Below are positions 36,614-45,761 of a stretch of DNA of 64,000 bases, piece after piece. The translations under genes and the position numbers were made by a program. Source of the stretch: Bradyrhizobiaceae bacterium Ga0074131. Lineage in GTDB: Bacteria > Pseudomonadota > Alphaproteobacteria > Rhizobiales > Xanthobacteraceae. The notes beneath the pieces were generated by a model that did no database searches, was not told the DNA's origin, and saw only the letters and a program-made list of their open reading frames with translations. The first letter of the stretch is position 1. Each line of letters starts with the position of its first letter. The stretch spans positions 62,001 through 126,000 of the forward strand of contig LNEC01000007.1 of NCBI GenBank assembly GCA_001464035.1, in the 5' to 3' direction.

Positions 36614-37075
36614 ATGCATACCCTTGATGCCATCGACCGCAAGATTCTCAGCCTGCTGCAGTCTGACGGCCGCACCACCATGCAGGAGCTCGCCGACAAG
36701 GTCGGGCTGTCGGTGTCGCCGTGCCATCGCCGGGTCAAGCTCTTGGAAGAACGTGGCGTCATCACCCGCTATATCGCCACCGTCGACCAGAAATCGCTTG
36801 GCCTGCATGTCAGCGTCTTCATCTCGATCAAGCTGGCGCGGCAGAAGGAAGAGGACCTCAACCGCTTCGCGAAAGCGATCTCGAAATGGGACGAGGTGCT
36901 GGAGTGCTATCTGATGACCGGCAACCGCGATTACCTGCTGCGCGTGGTCGCCGCGGATCTGTCGTCGTACGAAGCGTTCCTGAAAAACAAGCTGACCCGG
37001 CTCGACGGCATCGCCTCGATCGAGTCGAGCTTTGCCTTGAGCCAGGTGAAATATTCGATCGCGCTGCCGGTATGA
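36614..37075 (+). CDS. Lrp/AsnC family transcriptional regulator
   Basis: Regulator of 153 residues. Helix-turn-helix LDAIDRKILSLLQSDGRTTM then ELADKVGLSVSPCHRRVKLL, followed by the RAM/ACT-type ligand domain (HVSVFISIKLARQKEEDLNR, then VLECYLMTGNRDYLLRVV). Such proteins sense amino acids. It is divergent from the E1-like gene across a 137-base gap containing AT-rich DNA (ATATCCGTAATGTTAACCC and CCGACAATATTGGG) where the operator probably lies. Confidence 0.93.
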   Translation: MHTLDAIDRKILSLLQSDGRTTMQELADKVGLSVSPCHRRVKLLEERGVITRYIATVDQKSLGLHVSVFISIKLARQKEEDLNRFAKAISKWDEVLECYLMTGNRDYLLRVVAADLSSYEAFLKNKLTRLDGIASIESSFALSQVKYSIALPV

Positions 37076-37085
37076 GGGTGCTCCA

Positions 37086-37195
37086 TCATTGCGAGCCAAC
37101 GGGTCGCGCGAATGCGAGCCCGATGACAGGCTACGCCAAGCAAGCCGTGGCGCGGAAAGGCAAGAGTGGGTTGCTTCGCTTCGCTCGCAATGACG
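37086..37195. repeat. Palindromic repeat family A, copy 5 (longer, diverged)
   Basis: TCATTGCGAGCCAACGGGTC at the left and GGTTGCTTCGCTTCGCTCGC, AATGACG at the right. The middle (GCCCGATGACAGGCTACGCC, AAGCAAGCCGTGGCGCGG) differs from the other copies, so this is a longer variant of about 110 bases. It separates the Lrp gene from the converging methyltransferase gene. Confidence 0.8.
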
Positions 37196-37196
37196 A

Positions 37197-37892
37197 TTAG
37201 GCAACTTCCGGAAGCCGCCACAAGCCGAGGCTCTTGTCGCGCCAGCCGCCGCCCGCCTCCGGGCAATTCTCGTTGAGCAATTCAACCGGCGGCCTCCAAT
37301 TGAACGGAGCGCGCTCGAAATTCAGCGCGCGCCAGTCGCCGTCCTCGCAATCGGCATTGGTCCGCCAGTCCGGGAACGTGGTCGCAATCAGCCACACCGC
37401 GCCGGACCCGTGGAAGTTCGCGATCGCGCGTTCGATGTTCGCGAACGACAGATGCACGAGGCAATCGCGGCACAGAATCGCGTCGCATCGCGGCAACGGA
37501 CCTGCCGTGATATCGGCCAGACGGTACTCGCCGTTGATTCCCCCGGCGGCCGCACGGCTTTGCAGGCCTTCGATCAGCGCCGGGACGATGTCGACCCCGA
37601 CATAGCGCACGCCGAGATCGGCTCGGTTGATCCAGCCGGCGTCACCACAGGACGCATCGAGCAGCGAGCTCACGCCGAGTTTCTTGAGAAGGCGCGGCAG
37701 TTCGGCGCGCAGCACCGCGGTGGCGTCTAGCTCCGAGCCCAGTCCTGAGGTGGATGCCGCCGCGCCCCACAGATTGGTGTCGTAAATGCGCCGGAAACGC
37801 TGCTGCAGATCGAGGCCCGCGAAGGACTCCCTGTCATCAACAAAACGCTGATGGGCGAGAACGGGCGGACGATCGGAATCATCAGGGAGCAT
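37197..37892 (-). CDS. Class I SAM-dependent methyltransferase
   Basis: Protein of 231 residues with a SAM-binding motif VSSLLDASCGDAGWI (motif I as D-A-S-C-G-D), followed by VGVDIVPALIEGLQ and ICRDCLVHLSFANIERAI in the equivalent of AILCRDCLVHLSF. Substrate unknown. No neighbouring operon; it lies between the Lrp regulator and the autotransporter remnant. Confidence 0.85.
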   Translation of the reverse strand: MLPDDSDRPPVLAHQRFVDDRESFAGLDLQQRFRRIYDTNLWGAAASTSGLGSELDATAVLRAELPRLLKKLGVSSLLDASCGDAGWINRADLGVRYVGVDIVPALIEGLQSRAAAGGINGEYRLADITAGPLPRCDAILCRDCLVHLSFANIERAIANFHGSGAVWLIATTFPDWRTNADCEDGDWRALNFERAPFNWRPPVELLNENCPEAGGGWRDKSLGLWRLPEVA

Positions 37893-37909
37893 AGTACATC
37901 ATAGCCCAC

Positions 37910-37980
37910 CGGCCTCATCCTGGGGAACGGCCTCTTGGCGATATCCAAGGATGGGAGAGATGCGGGGCTCTCATGGTTCA
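37910..37980. repeat. CCTCATCCTGAGG-type repeat fragment
   Basis: CGGCCTCATCCTGGGGAACG, then AAGGATGGGAGAG and GGGGCTCTCATGGTTCAACG. It resembles the stretch at 26005 and, from memory, a common Bradyrhizobium element. It takes over exactly where the autotransporter reading frame loses similarity to its family, so it marks the 3' breakpoint of that gene. Confidence 0.5.
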
Positions 37981-38880
37981 ACGCGAACGATTTGTCGGTG
38001 CGGATGCCGAGTTCCGAGCGCAATGCCGTGACATCCTTGGCGGCATAGTTCAGTGCGAAGGTGTTGGCGCCCGACAGCACCTGCTCGGCATAGGCCGGCA
38101 ACTGGTAGGCGGTGAACTGGCCGGCGGCTTACGGCGTGACGCCCATCCACGAAGTGACAAAGCGGTAGCCGCCTTCGATGCGGCCGGACCATGCATTGGC
38201 GTTGAACTGCGCGCGCAGGCGGTCGACGCCGGCGACGGTCACCGTGCGCTCGGTAGTGACATCCTGCCAGCCATAGGCGAGCGCGCCCGTGACATAGGCC
38301 CGGCCGGCTGCGTGGCGCACGAAGGCCCCGGCCTGGAACATGTCGGATCGCCCGGAGCCAAAGCCGCTGACGGCAAATTGGGTGCCGCCGCCAGCCGGCG
38401 CAAAACCGGCCAGCGTCGCCGGCGAAATCCGGTAGTCCGCACCGGCCGCAAAGCCGAAGGCACGCGCGGTCGAGTCGTTCGATCCCAGCGCCGTGTTGCC
38501 GTCCGTAGAGCTGGCGCCGCCATAGGCCGCGCCCCACACGCTCCAGCGCGGATCGAACAGGTCGTTGCGCGCCACATCGGCCTTGGTTGAAACCTTGGCG
38601 AAGGCGTCGCGCGCGACATTCTTCTTGTTCGCGGCATAGGCACTTGCGCTGTCACTCTCCGCGGCGAACGGCGTCGGGCCTGCGCTCCTACCCAATCCGG
38701 CACCACGTCCATTGATGAACGGATCGGTCAACAGGCCCAGAAACAGGTTCATCGCATCGAAGGTGGCCTGCTGCGTTCCGGTGGCGGTCTCGCCGGAGGC
38801 CTGGGACAGGCCCGTCGGGCTCAGCGCGCCGAACGCGAGGGGGTAGGCAACTCTCACGCGGGGGTCGCATTCAGCGCGAG
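37975..38880 (-). pseudogene. Autotransporter beta-barrel remnant with in-frame stop
   Basis: Minus-strand remains of a Bradyrhizobium-type autotransporter. GETATGTQQATFDAMNLFLG then LLTDPFINGRG, RWSVWGAAYGG, GFAAGADYRISPATLAGFA and GGYRFVTSWMGVTP are classic family strands. The frame then meets TAA (38131-38129) and continues in the same frame as AAGQFTAYQLPAYAEQVLSG then NTFALNYAAKDVTALRSELG. The family normally has Tyr between TP and AAG, so a one-base TAC/TAT to TAA change fits. The passenger domain is missing upstream and the last strands downstream, where a repeat fragment begins. Not expressed as a functional protein. Confidence 0.85.
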
Positions 38881-38895
38881 ATCGCCCGGACGAAA

Positions 38896-39885
38896 TCATG
38901 CGTTGGGCGACGGCTCGCCCGGCATCGCCAGCAGCTGCGAACGCCGTACGCGCTCCCGGTGCGCGGTGTAGAGGCCGCTGCCGACGATGAACATGGCGCC
39001 GGTCACGGTCCAAACGTCAGGCACTTCACCGAACACCATGAAGCCGAGGAGGCTGACCCACAGCAACTGGGTGTAGGAAAACGGCGCCAGCACCGAGGCG
39101 TCGGCGTAACGAAACGCCAGCACCACGATCCACTGCCCCGCCGTCGACGCGACGCCGATGAAAACGCCGAAGGCGATATCGTGCCAGCTCGGAGTGACCC
39201 AAACGAACGGGACCAGCACCGAGAGAAGGCCGAGGCCCACGATCGACGAGTAGGTCATGGTGGTAAGCACATGTTCCCGTCCGCTCATCATCCGCGTCAG
39301 GATAAGGGTGCAGGCCCACGCCATGGCCGAGACCAGCGGAAAGAACGCCGCAGGATGAAACGCCGACGTACCCGGCCGCAGGATGATCAGCACGCCGATC
39401 AGCCCGACCGCGGTCGCAAGCCAGCGCCGTACGCCGACCTTCTCGGAAAGAAAGACGATCGACAGCGCGGTGACGAACAGCGGCGCCACGAAGCCGGTGG
39501 CGGAGGCTTCGGCGATGGGAAGAAACCGCAGGCCGGAGATGAAGAACAGCGATGAACCAACCAGTGCCACGCCACGAAGCAACTGCAAGCCGAGGCGCTC
39601 GGTGCGCAAGGCGAACAGCGGCGAACCCGGCAACATCGCCGGCAACATGATCAGCGCGAACGTCAGAAACCTGATCCAGGCGATCTCGATCGAGGGCAGC
39701 GTCGCCGACAGATACTTTGCGGTAACATCCGAGGCTCCGAGAAAGACGGTCGAGGCGAGGATCAGCGCGATGCCCTTGAACGGATGATCGGCGCGCGCAG
39801 ATGCCTTGCGCGCGCCTGGCTTGTTCTCGGGCAGCGGCGACGGAGCCTTGTCCAGCCTGGCGGCTGCGGCGGGTGGCGGTGTCAC
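38896..39885 (-). CDS. EamA/DMT family transporter
   Basis: Integral membrane protein of about 329 residues with ten hydrophobic segments and two EamA halves (GIALILASTVFLGASDVTAK and PAAFFPLVSAMAWACTLILT). Exporters of metabolites, often amino acids or riboflavin-type compounds. Start: the longest frame begins at 40059 but its first 58 residues are Arg-rich and overlap the neighbouring gene; the GTG at 39885 (VTPPPAAAARLDK) gives a normal family length. No in-frame ATG lies closer. Confidence 0.88.
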   Translation of the reverse strand: MTPPPAAAARLDKAPSPLPENKPGARKASARADHPFKGIALILASTVFLGASDVTAKYLSATLPSIEIAWIRFLTFALIMLPAMLPGSPLFALRTERLGLQLLRGVALVGSSLFFISGLRFLPIAEASATGFVAPLFVTALSIVFLSEKVGVRRWLATAVGLIGVLIILRPGTSAFHPAAFFPLVSAMAWACTLILTRMMSGREHVLTTMTYSSIVGLGLLSVLVPFVWVTPSWHDIAFGVFIGVASTAGQWIVVLAFRYADASVLAPFSYTQLLWVSLLGFMVFGEVPDVWTVTGAMFIVGSGLYTAHRERVRRSQLLAMPGEPSPNA

Positions 39886-40037
39886 GGGCAATCTCGAAGG
39901 CAGCGGATAATCGAATCGGGCGAACCTCCAAAAACGCCAATTGGGGGGAACAGACAAGGCACGAAACTGGGACACCGATATGCACAAGCCGCCGCAACGG
40001 CCTCCGTCTCGCCTCATCCCTCGTGATGGAACCAGAC

Positions 40038-40877
40038 CTACAGCATTGGTAGACCGCACGGTTGTGAACCGCGTGGAAAGGCCTTGTCGAGGGCTGCGAT
40101 CTGGCTATCGCCGAGCACGAGCGTGCCAGCGGCGGCATTGTCGACGGCATGCTCCGGCGCTCCGGCTTTCGGAATCGCAAACACGGATGGCTGGCGCGTC
40201 AGAAACGCCAACGCGATCTGGCGCGGCGAAGCGCCATGCGCGTCGGCGATGGCCTGCAGCAGCTCGCCCGCCTTGCTGCGCGGCGAGGGAAAAGCATTGT
40301 GACCGAACGGCGAATAGGCCACCACTGCGACGCCGTGCTGCACGCACCACGGGATGACCGCGTGCTCGATGGCACGCTCCTGCAAATGATAGAGCACCTG
40401 GTTGCAGGCGATTTTTGCTTTGCCGGCGACCGCCAGCAATTCGTCGAGATCGTCGGTGTCGAAATTGCTGACGCCCCAGCTGCGGATCTTGCCGGCAGCT
40501 ACCAGCTCATCGAACGCCGCGACCGCTTCATCGAGCGGATACGCTCCGCGCCAATGCAGCAGGTAACAGTCGAGCCGGTCGGTCCTCAACCGCGCCAGCG
40601 AACGCTCGCAGGCGGTGATGGTGCCGCGGCGCGACGCATTGCCTGGCAGCACCTTCGAGACCAGGAAAACCTCGTCGCGCCGCCCGGCAACCGCTTCGGC
40701 GACCACGGGTTCGGCATCGCCATACATCTCGGCGGTGTCGATGTGGCTCATGCCGAGGTCGAGGCCGCGGCGCAAGGCTGCGACCGCACTCTTGCGGTCG
40801 CCGCGGTCGATGTACCAGGTGCCCTGCCCGATCACGGACACGTCGGGACCGCTGCCGCCGAATTTGGTCTTTCGCAA
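40038..40877 (-). CDS. Aldo/keto reductase
   Basis: TIM-barrel reductase of 279 residues. The catalytic tetrad is readable: Asp and Tyr in HIDTAEMYGDAE, Lys in VFLVSKVLPGN and His in CYLLHWRGAYP. The NADPH site is at the C-terminus (FAIPKAGAPEHAVDNAAA). Broad carbonyl reductase type. It is 110 bases beyond the nasA stop on the same strand, but nothing ties it to nitrate metabolism. Confidence 0.92.
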   Translation of the reverse strand: MRKTKFGGSGPDVSVIGQGTWYIDRGDRKSAVAALRRGLDLGMSHIDTAEMYGDAEPVVAEAVAGRRDEVFLVSKVLPGNASRRGTITACERSLARLRTDRLDCYLLHWRGAYPLDEAVAAFDELVAAGKIRSWGVSNFDTDDLDELLAVAGKAKIACNQVLYHLQERAIEHAVIPWCVQHGVAVVAYSPFGHNAFPSPRSKAGELLQAIADAHGASPRQIALAFLTRQPSVFAIPKAGAPEHAVDNAAAGTLVLGDSQIAALDKAFPRGSQPCGLPML

Positions 40878-40987
40878 GATCGCCTCGCTCGCGGGGAAGA
40901 AGCCGTGCGGACCTTACCTTAGCCGAACTCGCAAAAGGTGTCTTCTCGGAACCGACCATCCCGCAGCTTGACGAGTTCAGGTCAGTG

Positions 40988-43705
40988 TCAGTCGGCGGCG
41001 GCCGTCAACTGGCTCCGTTCGGGACCCGCGCCGACGACGCTCGTCTGTGCGATCAGCCGCTTCATCTCCGGAATGCACGAGCCGCAATTGGTGCCCGCCT
41101 TCAGCTGCGCGCCGATGTCTTCCGCCGTGCCTGCACCCGCGGCGATGGCGTCGCAAATTGTGGTGCGGCCGACCCCGAAACAGGCGCAGACGATCGGACC
41201 GGCGCTAGCCATGCCGTCCATCGATCGGCCCGACAGCAGCATGCGCCGCTGGTCGTCGCTCAACGCGCCGGCGGCGAACAGCTGCTTGATCACGTTCCAG
41301 TCGCCGGCATCCTGCGCAGGTCCGATGAAAAGACAGGCCTCGATCCGATCGACGGCAAAAGCGGCAGCGCGGTAAACGCCACCGCCAAAATCCTTGTATT
41401 CGGCAAGATCGTCGCCGGCCACGGTCCGCAGCCAAGACCGCCATCCCGACAAATCGGCATTGTCGGCCAGCAGATAACCGTAGCCCCCGGGAACCGCGAC
41501 GCGCGCCCACCAGGCATGGTCGGGCAAGACAAGCGGCGTACGCGACAGCGCAAAACCCCGGAAAACGTATTCGTATGGCGTAAGCGACGCCGGCGTCGCC
41601 TTGTTCTCGGGCTGGCCGGAAGCCGCATCGGTGAACGGCGCCACCAGTGCGCCGACCCGCGAGCGGGTTGCCATCGCGTCGCTCCAGTGGATTGGCGCGA
41701 ACAGCATGCCGCGCTGCTGTCGTTCGCTGACGACGACCTTGAGCGTGCATTGGCCGTAATCGGTGGTGACGCGCGCGAAGCTGTCATCGGTCACGCTGTA
41801 TTTCAGCGCGTCATCGGGATGAACTTCGACGAACGGCTCGGGCAGATGCTGGCCTAACCGCGGGCTCTGGCCGCTACGGGTCATGGTGTGCCACTGGTCC
41901 CGGATGCGGCCGGTGTTCAGCCGCAACGGCCGTCCCGCCGTCGTCAGACTGCGCAGCGCCGGTATTTCCGGCGCGACGAAGCGTGCCTTGAAGTCGTTGG
42001 TAAAGAACCCTCCATCGGCAAAGAACCGCCGTTGCGGCTGGCTGCTGTCCAGGCGCGTCGGCCACTGCACCGGCGCCAGCGCGTCAAACGCCTCATCCGA
42101 CAGCGACTGCAGCGCGCCGATATCGAAATCGCGGCCGCCCTCGTTCTCGAACGCCGAGAGCGCCGCGTGCTCGCGGAACACGTCGGCCGCCGAGCCGAAA
42201 TCGAACGCCGCGCCGAAGCCAAGCCGTTTTGCCACCTCGCTGACGATCCACCAATCCGGCTTGGCCTCTCCGGGGGGCTTGAGAAACGCGCGCTGCCGCG
42301 AGATGCGCCGTTCCGAATTGGTCACCGTGCCGGATTTCTCCCCCCAGGCCTGCGCCGGCAGCAGCACATGCGCGCCGGCATTCACCGTGTCGTTGGAACG
42401 TACGTTCTCCGAGACCACGAACAGCTCGAGCTTCTTCAGGGCCGCCCGCGCCGCGTCGGCGTCAGGCAGCGACACCGCCGGATTGGTGCCGATCACCCAC
42501 AGCGCCTTGATCTCGCGGCGCGCGATCGCCTCGAACAGCTGGACCGCCTTCAGCCCTTCGTGCGTGACGATCCGCGGCGCCTGCCAGAACCGGCGCACCC
42601 GGTCGATGTCGGGCGGCGTGAAGCCCATATGGGCGGCGAGCTGGTTGGCGAGCCCGCCAACCTCGCGTCCGCCCATCGCATTGGGTTGCCCGGTCAGCGA
42701 GAACGGCGACGCGCCGGGCTTGCCGATTCGTCCCGTGGCCAGATGGCAATTGATGATGGCATTGACCTTGTCGGTGCCCTGCGCCGACTGGTTGACGCCC
42801 TGCGAATACAGCGTCACCACGCGCGACATGGTGGCGAACATCCGGAAGAAGTCGGCAACGTCCCGCTCGTCAAGACCGGTCGCCAATGCAGTCGCTCCGA
42901 CACTGCCGGCGATGATCCGCGCCCGCGCCAGCGCCTCGCCGAAGCCAGTGGTGTGCCGTTCGATATAGTCGGAATCGAGCGCGCCATGGTCGGCCAGATG
43001 CGCCATCAACCCGCAGAACAATGCGGTGTCGGTCCCCGGTTTCAGGCCCAGGAACAGGTCTGCATCTCCTGCTGTATCGGTCCGGCGCGGATCGATCACC
43101 ACCATCCGCGCGCCGCGCCTCTGCTTGTTGGCGAGCATACGCTGGTACAGCACCGGATGGCACCACGCCGCGTTGGAGCCCACCAGCACCAAAAGGTCGG
43201 CCTGATCGAGATCGTCATAGCAACCGGGCACGGTGTCGGCGCCGAAGGCGCGGCGATGGCCTGCGACCGAAGAGGCCATGCACAGCCGCGAATTGGTATC
43301 GACGTTGGCGCTGCCGATGAATCCCTTCATCAGCTTGTTGGCGACGTAATAGTCCTCGGTCAGAAGCTGCCCGGACAGATAGAACGCGACCGCGTCCGGA
43401 CCGTCGCGCTTGACGATGTGGGCGAAGCGATGCGCGACATGGTCGAGCGCGTCATTCCAGGCCACGCGCTCCATGATGCCCTTGCTGCAGCGGATCATCG
43501 GGTAGAGCAGCCGGTCCTCGATCCCGAGGGTTTCGCCGAGCGCCGAGCCCTTCGAGCACAGCCGGCCGAAATTGGCGGGATGCCCGGGATCGCCCGAGAT
43601 CGCCGCACCACCGCTGCCGTCGGGCGTCGCCACGATGCCGCATCCGACACCGCAGTAGGCGCAGGTCGTGCGGACGGCCCGGAGCGCGGGATCGACGGCG
43701 GTCAT
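40988..43705 (-). CDS. nasA: Assimilatory nitrate reductase catalytic subunit
   Basis: Molybdopterin enzyme of 905 residues, reducing nitrate to nitrite in the cytoplasm. N-terminal 4Fe-4S ligands are Cys15, Cys18, Cys22 and Cys50 (CAYCGVGC then RLCSKG). Pterin-binding stretches such as LVLVGSNAAWCHPVLYQRML and GQPNAMGGREVGGLANQLAA follow. The extra C-terminal BFD-like 2Fe-2S domain of NasA is present, with C-x-C (840, 842) and C-x2-C (874, 877). Start at 43705 (MTAVDPALRAVRTTC) is 13 bases after the flavoprotein gene, so the two are cotranscribed. It presumably takes electrons from the upstream FAD subunit. Confidence 0.95.
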   Translation of the reverse strand: MTAVDPALRAVRTTCAYCGVGCGIVATPDGSGGAAISGDPGHPANFGRLCSKGSALGETLGIEDRLLYPMIRCSKGIMERVAWNDALDHVAHRFAHIVKRDGPDAVAFYLSGQLLTEDYYVANKLMKGFIGSANVDTNSRLCMASSVAGHRRAFGADTVPGCYDDLDQADLLVLVGSNAAWCHPVLYQRMLANKQRRGARMVVIDPRRTDTAGDADLFLGLKPGTDTALFCGLMAHLADHGALDSDYIERHTTGFGEALARARIIAGSVGATALATGLDERDVADFFRMFATMSRVVTLYSQGVNQSAQGTDKVNAIINCHLATGRIGKPGASPFSLTGQPNAMGGREVGGLANQLAAHMGFTPPDIDRVRRFWQAPRIVTHEGLKAVQLFEAIARREIKALWVIGTNPAVSLPDADAARAALKKLELFVVSENVRSNDTVNAGAHVLLPAQAWGEKSGTVTNSERRISRQRAFLKPPGEAKPDWWIVSEVAKRLGFGAAFDFGSAADVFREHAALSAFENEGGRDFDIGALQSLSDEAFDALAPVQWPTRLDSSQPQRRFFADGGFFTNDFKARFVAPEIPALRSLTTAGRPLRLNTGRIRDQWHTMTRSGQSPRLGQHLPEPFVEVHPDDALKYSVTDDSFARVTTDYGQCTLKVVVSERQQRGMLFAPIHWSDAMATRSRVGALVAPFTDAASGQPENKATPASLTPYEYVFRGFALSRTPLVLPDHAWWARVAVPGGYGYLLADNADLSGWRSWLRTVAGDDLAEYKDFGGGVYRAAAFAVDRIEACLFIGPAQDAGDWNVIKQLFAAGALSDDQRRMLLSGRSMDGMASAGPIVCACFGVGRTTICDAIAAGAGTAEDIGAQLKAGTNCGSCIPEMKRLIAQTSVVGAGPERSQLTAAAD

Positions 43706-43718
43706 CTCGGCAATCGGG

Positions 43719-44936
43719 TCACGCCGCCTCCGAGGCAAGCGCGAGCGAGCGGCCGAACATCATCTGGCAGCGAATGCCTGCGATGGGTTGGCGATCCCTG
43801 ATCAATTCGAGGTACCAGAGCGCGTTGGCGACATCGCCCACCAGCACCGCGCCGGTGAGCCGGCCAGCTGCTATCACCAGCTTCTTGTAGGTGCCCCGCC
43901 TGATATCGTCGAGCACGAGGGCTTCGCTGCCTTCCGCGCCCATGAAGTCGCCGGCCGAAAACACGTTGACGCCGGAGACCTTCAGATTGGTCGCGACCAC
44001 GCTGCCGTCATAGCTGTCTGACCCGCCCGCCAGATGCTGCGCCAGAACGCGCGCCTGCTGGTAGGCCGGCTCAACCAGACCGTAGCAAATCCCGCGATGC
44101 TCGGCGCATTCGCCGAGCGCGAAAATACCGGGCGCGCCTGTCTGCATGACATCGTCGACCAAGACGCCGCGATTGACGGGAATGCCCACTGCTTTCGCCA
44201 GCGCGATGCTGGGCCGGATGCCCGCCGCGACGATCACCGCATCGGCGTCGATCCGGCGGCCGTCCGTCAGTTCGACGCCTTGGACGCAGGTCTCGCCAAG
44301 AAAGCGCGCGGTGTTGGCATTGAGCACAATTCGGATGTTTTTCAGTTCCACCAGCGACTTCAAGAGTTCGGCCGCCGGCGCATCGAGTTGACGCTCCATC
44401 AACCGGTCCATCAGATGAACCAGGGTCACCGGGGAGCCGGCCTTGGCGAGGCCATAAGCCGCTTCCAGCCCGAGCAGTCCGCCGCCGATCACGACGACGC
44501 GTTTCTTCCGGGCGGCCAGCGTCAGCAACAGATCCACGTCCCGGCTGTCGCGAAAGGTATGCACGCCGGCGAGTTCGGCACCGGGCACGTCCAGCCGCAA
44601 CGGCGTCGAGCCGGTGGCGAGCACCAGCTTCGAAAACACGATGCTCTCGTCGTTCTCGATCTTGAGTTCGCGGCGGCCGACGTCGATCCCGGTGGCGGTG
44701 CAGCCGTACTTCAGGGTAACCCCGCGGTCACGCCACCAGGACGCCGGCTTGAGTTCGATGTCATGCGAGGCGGTCTCGCCGGCCAGCACCGACGACAGCA
44801 GCACGCGGTTATAGGCCAACCGCGGCTCTTCCCCGATCACCGCGATGGCGTAGCGCCCGAGGGCTGCTTTCGACAGTTCGTCGACCAGACGCACGGCAGC
44901 CATTCCATTGCCGACGATGACCAGCGGTTCGCTCAC
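43719..44936 (-). CDS. nasC: FAD/NAD oxidoreductase, nitrate reductase electron-transfer subunit
   Basis: Pyridine-nucleotide oxidoreductase of 405 residues. FAD motif VIVGNGMAAVRLVDEL, LAYNRVLLSSVLAGE, NAD motif VVVIGGGLLGLEAAYGL and GIFALGECAEHRG. This is the N-terminal half pattern of NirB and of NasC (Klebsiella)/NasB (Bacillus), which pass NADH electrons to nitrate reductase. Unlike longer forms there is no obvious BFD iron-sulfur domain; that domain is carried by NasA here. It sits between the transporter ATPase gene (20 bases) and nasA (13 bases). Confidence 0.88.
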   Translation of the reverse strand: MSEPLVIVGNGMAAVRLVDELSKAALGRYAIAVIGEEPRLAYNRVLLSSVLAGETASHDIELKPASWWRDRGVTLKYGCTATGIDVGRRELKIENDESIVFSKLVLATGSTPLRLDVPGAELAGVHTFRDSRDVDLLLTLAARKKRVVVIGGGLLGLEAAYGLAKAGSPVTLVHLMDRLMERQLDAPAAELLKSLVELKNIRIVLNANTARFLGETCVQGVELTDGRRIDADAVIVAAGIRPSIALAKAVGIPVNRGVLVDDVMQTGAPGIFALGECAEHRGICYGLVEPAYQQARVLAQHLAGGSDSYDGSVVATNLKVSGVNVFSAGDFMGAEGSEALVLDDIRRGTYKKLVIAAGRLTGAVLVGDVANALWYLELIRDRQPIAGIRCQMMFGRSLALASEAA

Positions 44937-44956
44937 ATCGCGTCCTTGCTCAAGAA

Positions 44957-45751
44957 TTACGCCGCATCGACAAAACGATGCCGCTCATAGAGGAATTCGA
45001 GCACGCGCTGACGGCATTTCAGGTAGCCTGCGTTGGTGGCGAGTTCGAGCCGCTTGCGCGGGCGCGCCAGCGGCACGTCGAGCACTTCGCCGATCCGCGC
45101 GCTCGGCCCGTTGGTCATCATCACGATGCGGTCCGACAGCAGCACCGCCTCATCGACGTCGTGGGTGATCATCAGGATGGTGTTACCGAGCTTCTGGTGC
45201 AGCGCCATCACCGAATCCTGCAGATGGGCGCGGGTCAGCGCGTCGAGCGCGCCGAACGGCTCGTCCAGCAGCAGCACTTTCGGCTCCATCGCCAGCGCAC
45301 GCGCGATGCCGACGCGCTGCTTCATGCCGCCGGAGATTTCCGAAGGGCGCTTGTCCCCGGCGTGCGCCATCTGCACCAGGTTGAGATTGTGCATGGTCCA
45401 GGCGTCGCGCTCGCTCCGGGTCTTGCTGGACGCGAACACCTTGTCGACGCCGAGCCGGACGTTTTCGTAGACCGTGAGCCACGGCAGCAGGCTGTGGTTC
45501 TGGAACACCACCGCGCGATCGGGACCCGGCGAGTTGACCTCGCGGTTTTCCAGCAGCACGCCGCCCATCGTGGCGGTGGTGAGACCGGCGACGATGTTGA
45601 GCAGCGTGGACTTGCCGCAGCCGGAGTGCCCGATGATCGAGACGTACTCGCCCTTGTCGATGGTCAGGTTGATGTCCTTCAGCACCTCGGTCGAGGCGTT
45701 GCCCCGGGTGAAGACCTTGTCGATGTGGTCGAGCTTCAGATAGGGATGCAT
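44957..45751 (-). CDS. nrtD: Nitrate ABC transporter ATP-binding protein
   Basis: ATPase of 264 residues with Walker A GHSGCGKST, signature ISGGMKQRVGIA, Walker B VLLLDEPFGALD and MITHDVDEAVLLSDR. The C-terminal ARPRKRLELATNAGYLKCRQ, then VLEFLYER is characteristic of NrtC/NrtD-type ATPases. Energises import through NrtB. Ten bases after nrtB stop, all on the minus strand. Confidence 0.94.
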   Translation of the reverse strand: MHPYLKLDHIDKVFTRGNASTEVLKDINLTIDKGEYVSIIGHSGCGKSTLLNIVAGLTTATMGGVLLENREVNSPGPDRAVVFQNHSLLPWLTVYENVRLGVDKVFASSKTRSERDAWTMHNLNLVQMAHAGDKRPSEISGGMKQRVGIARALAMEPKVLLLDEPFGALDALTRAHLQDSVMALHQKLGNTILMITHDVDEAVLLSDRIVMMTNGPSARIGEVLDVPLARPRKRLELATNAGYLKCRQRVLEFLYERHRFVDAA

Positions 45752-45761
45752 GATATGTCCT

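Noticed and set aside
38129..39013. An intact 294-residue autotransporter protein
   Set aside because: It lacks the passenger and ends at a stop in the middle of the beta-barrel; homology continues in frame beyond it.
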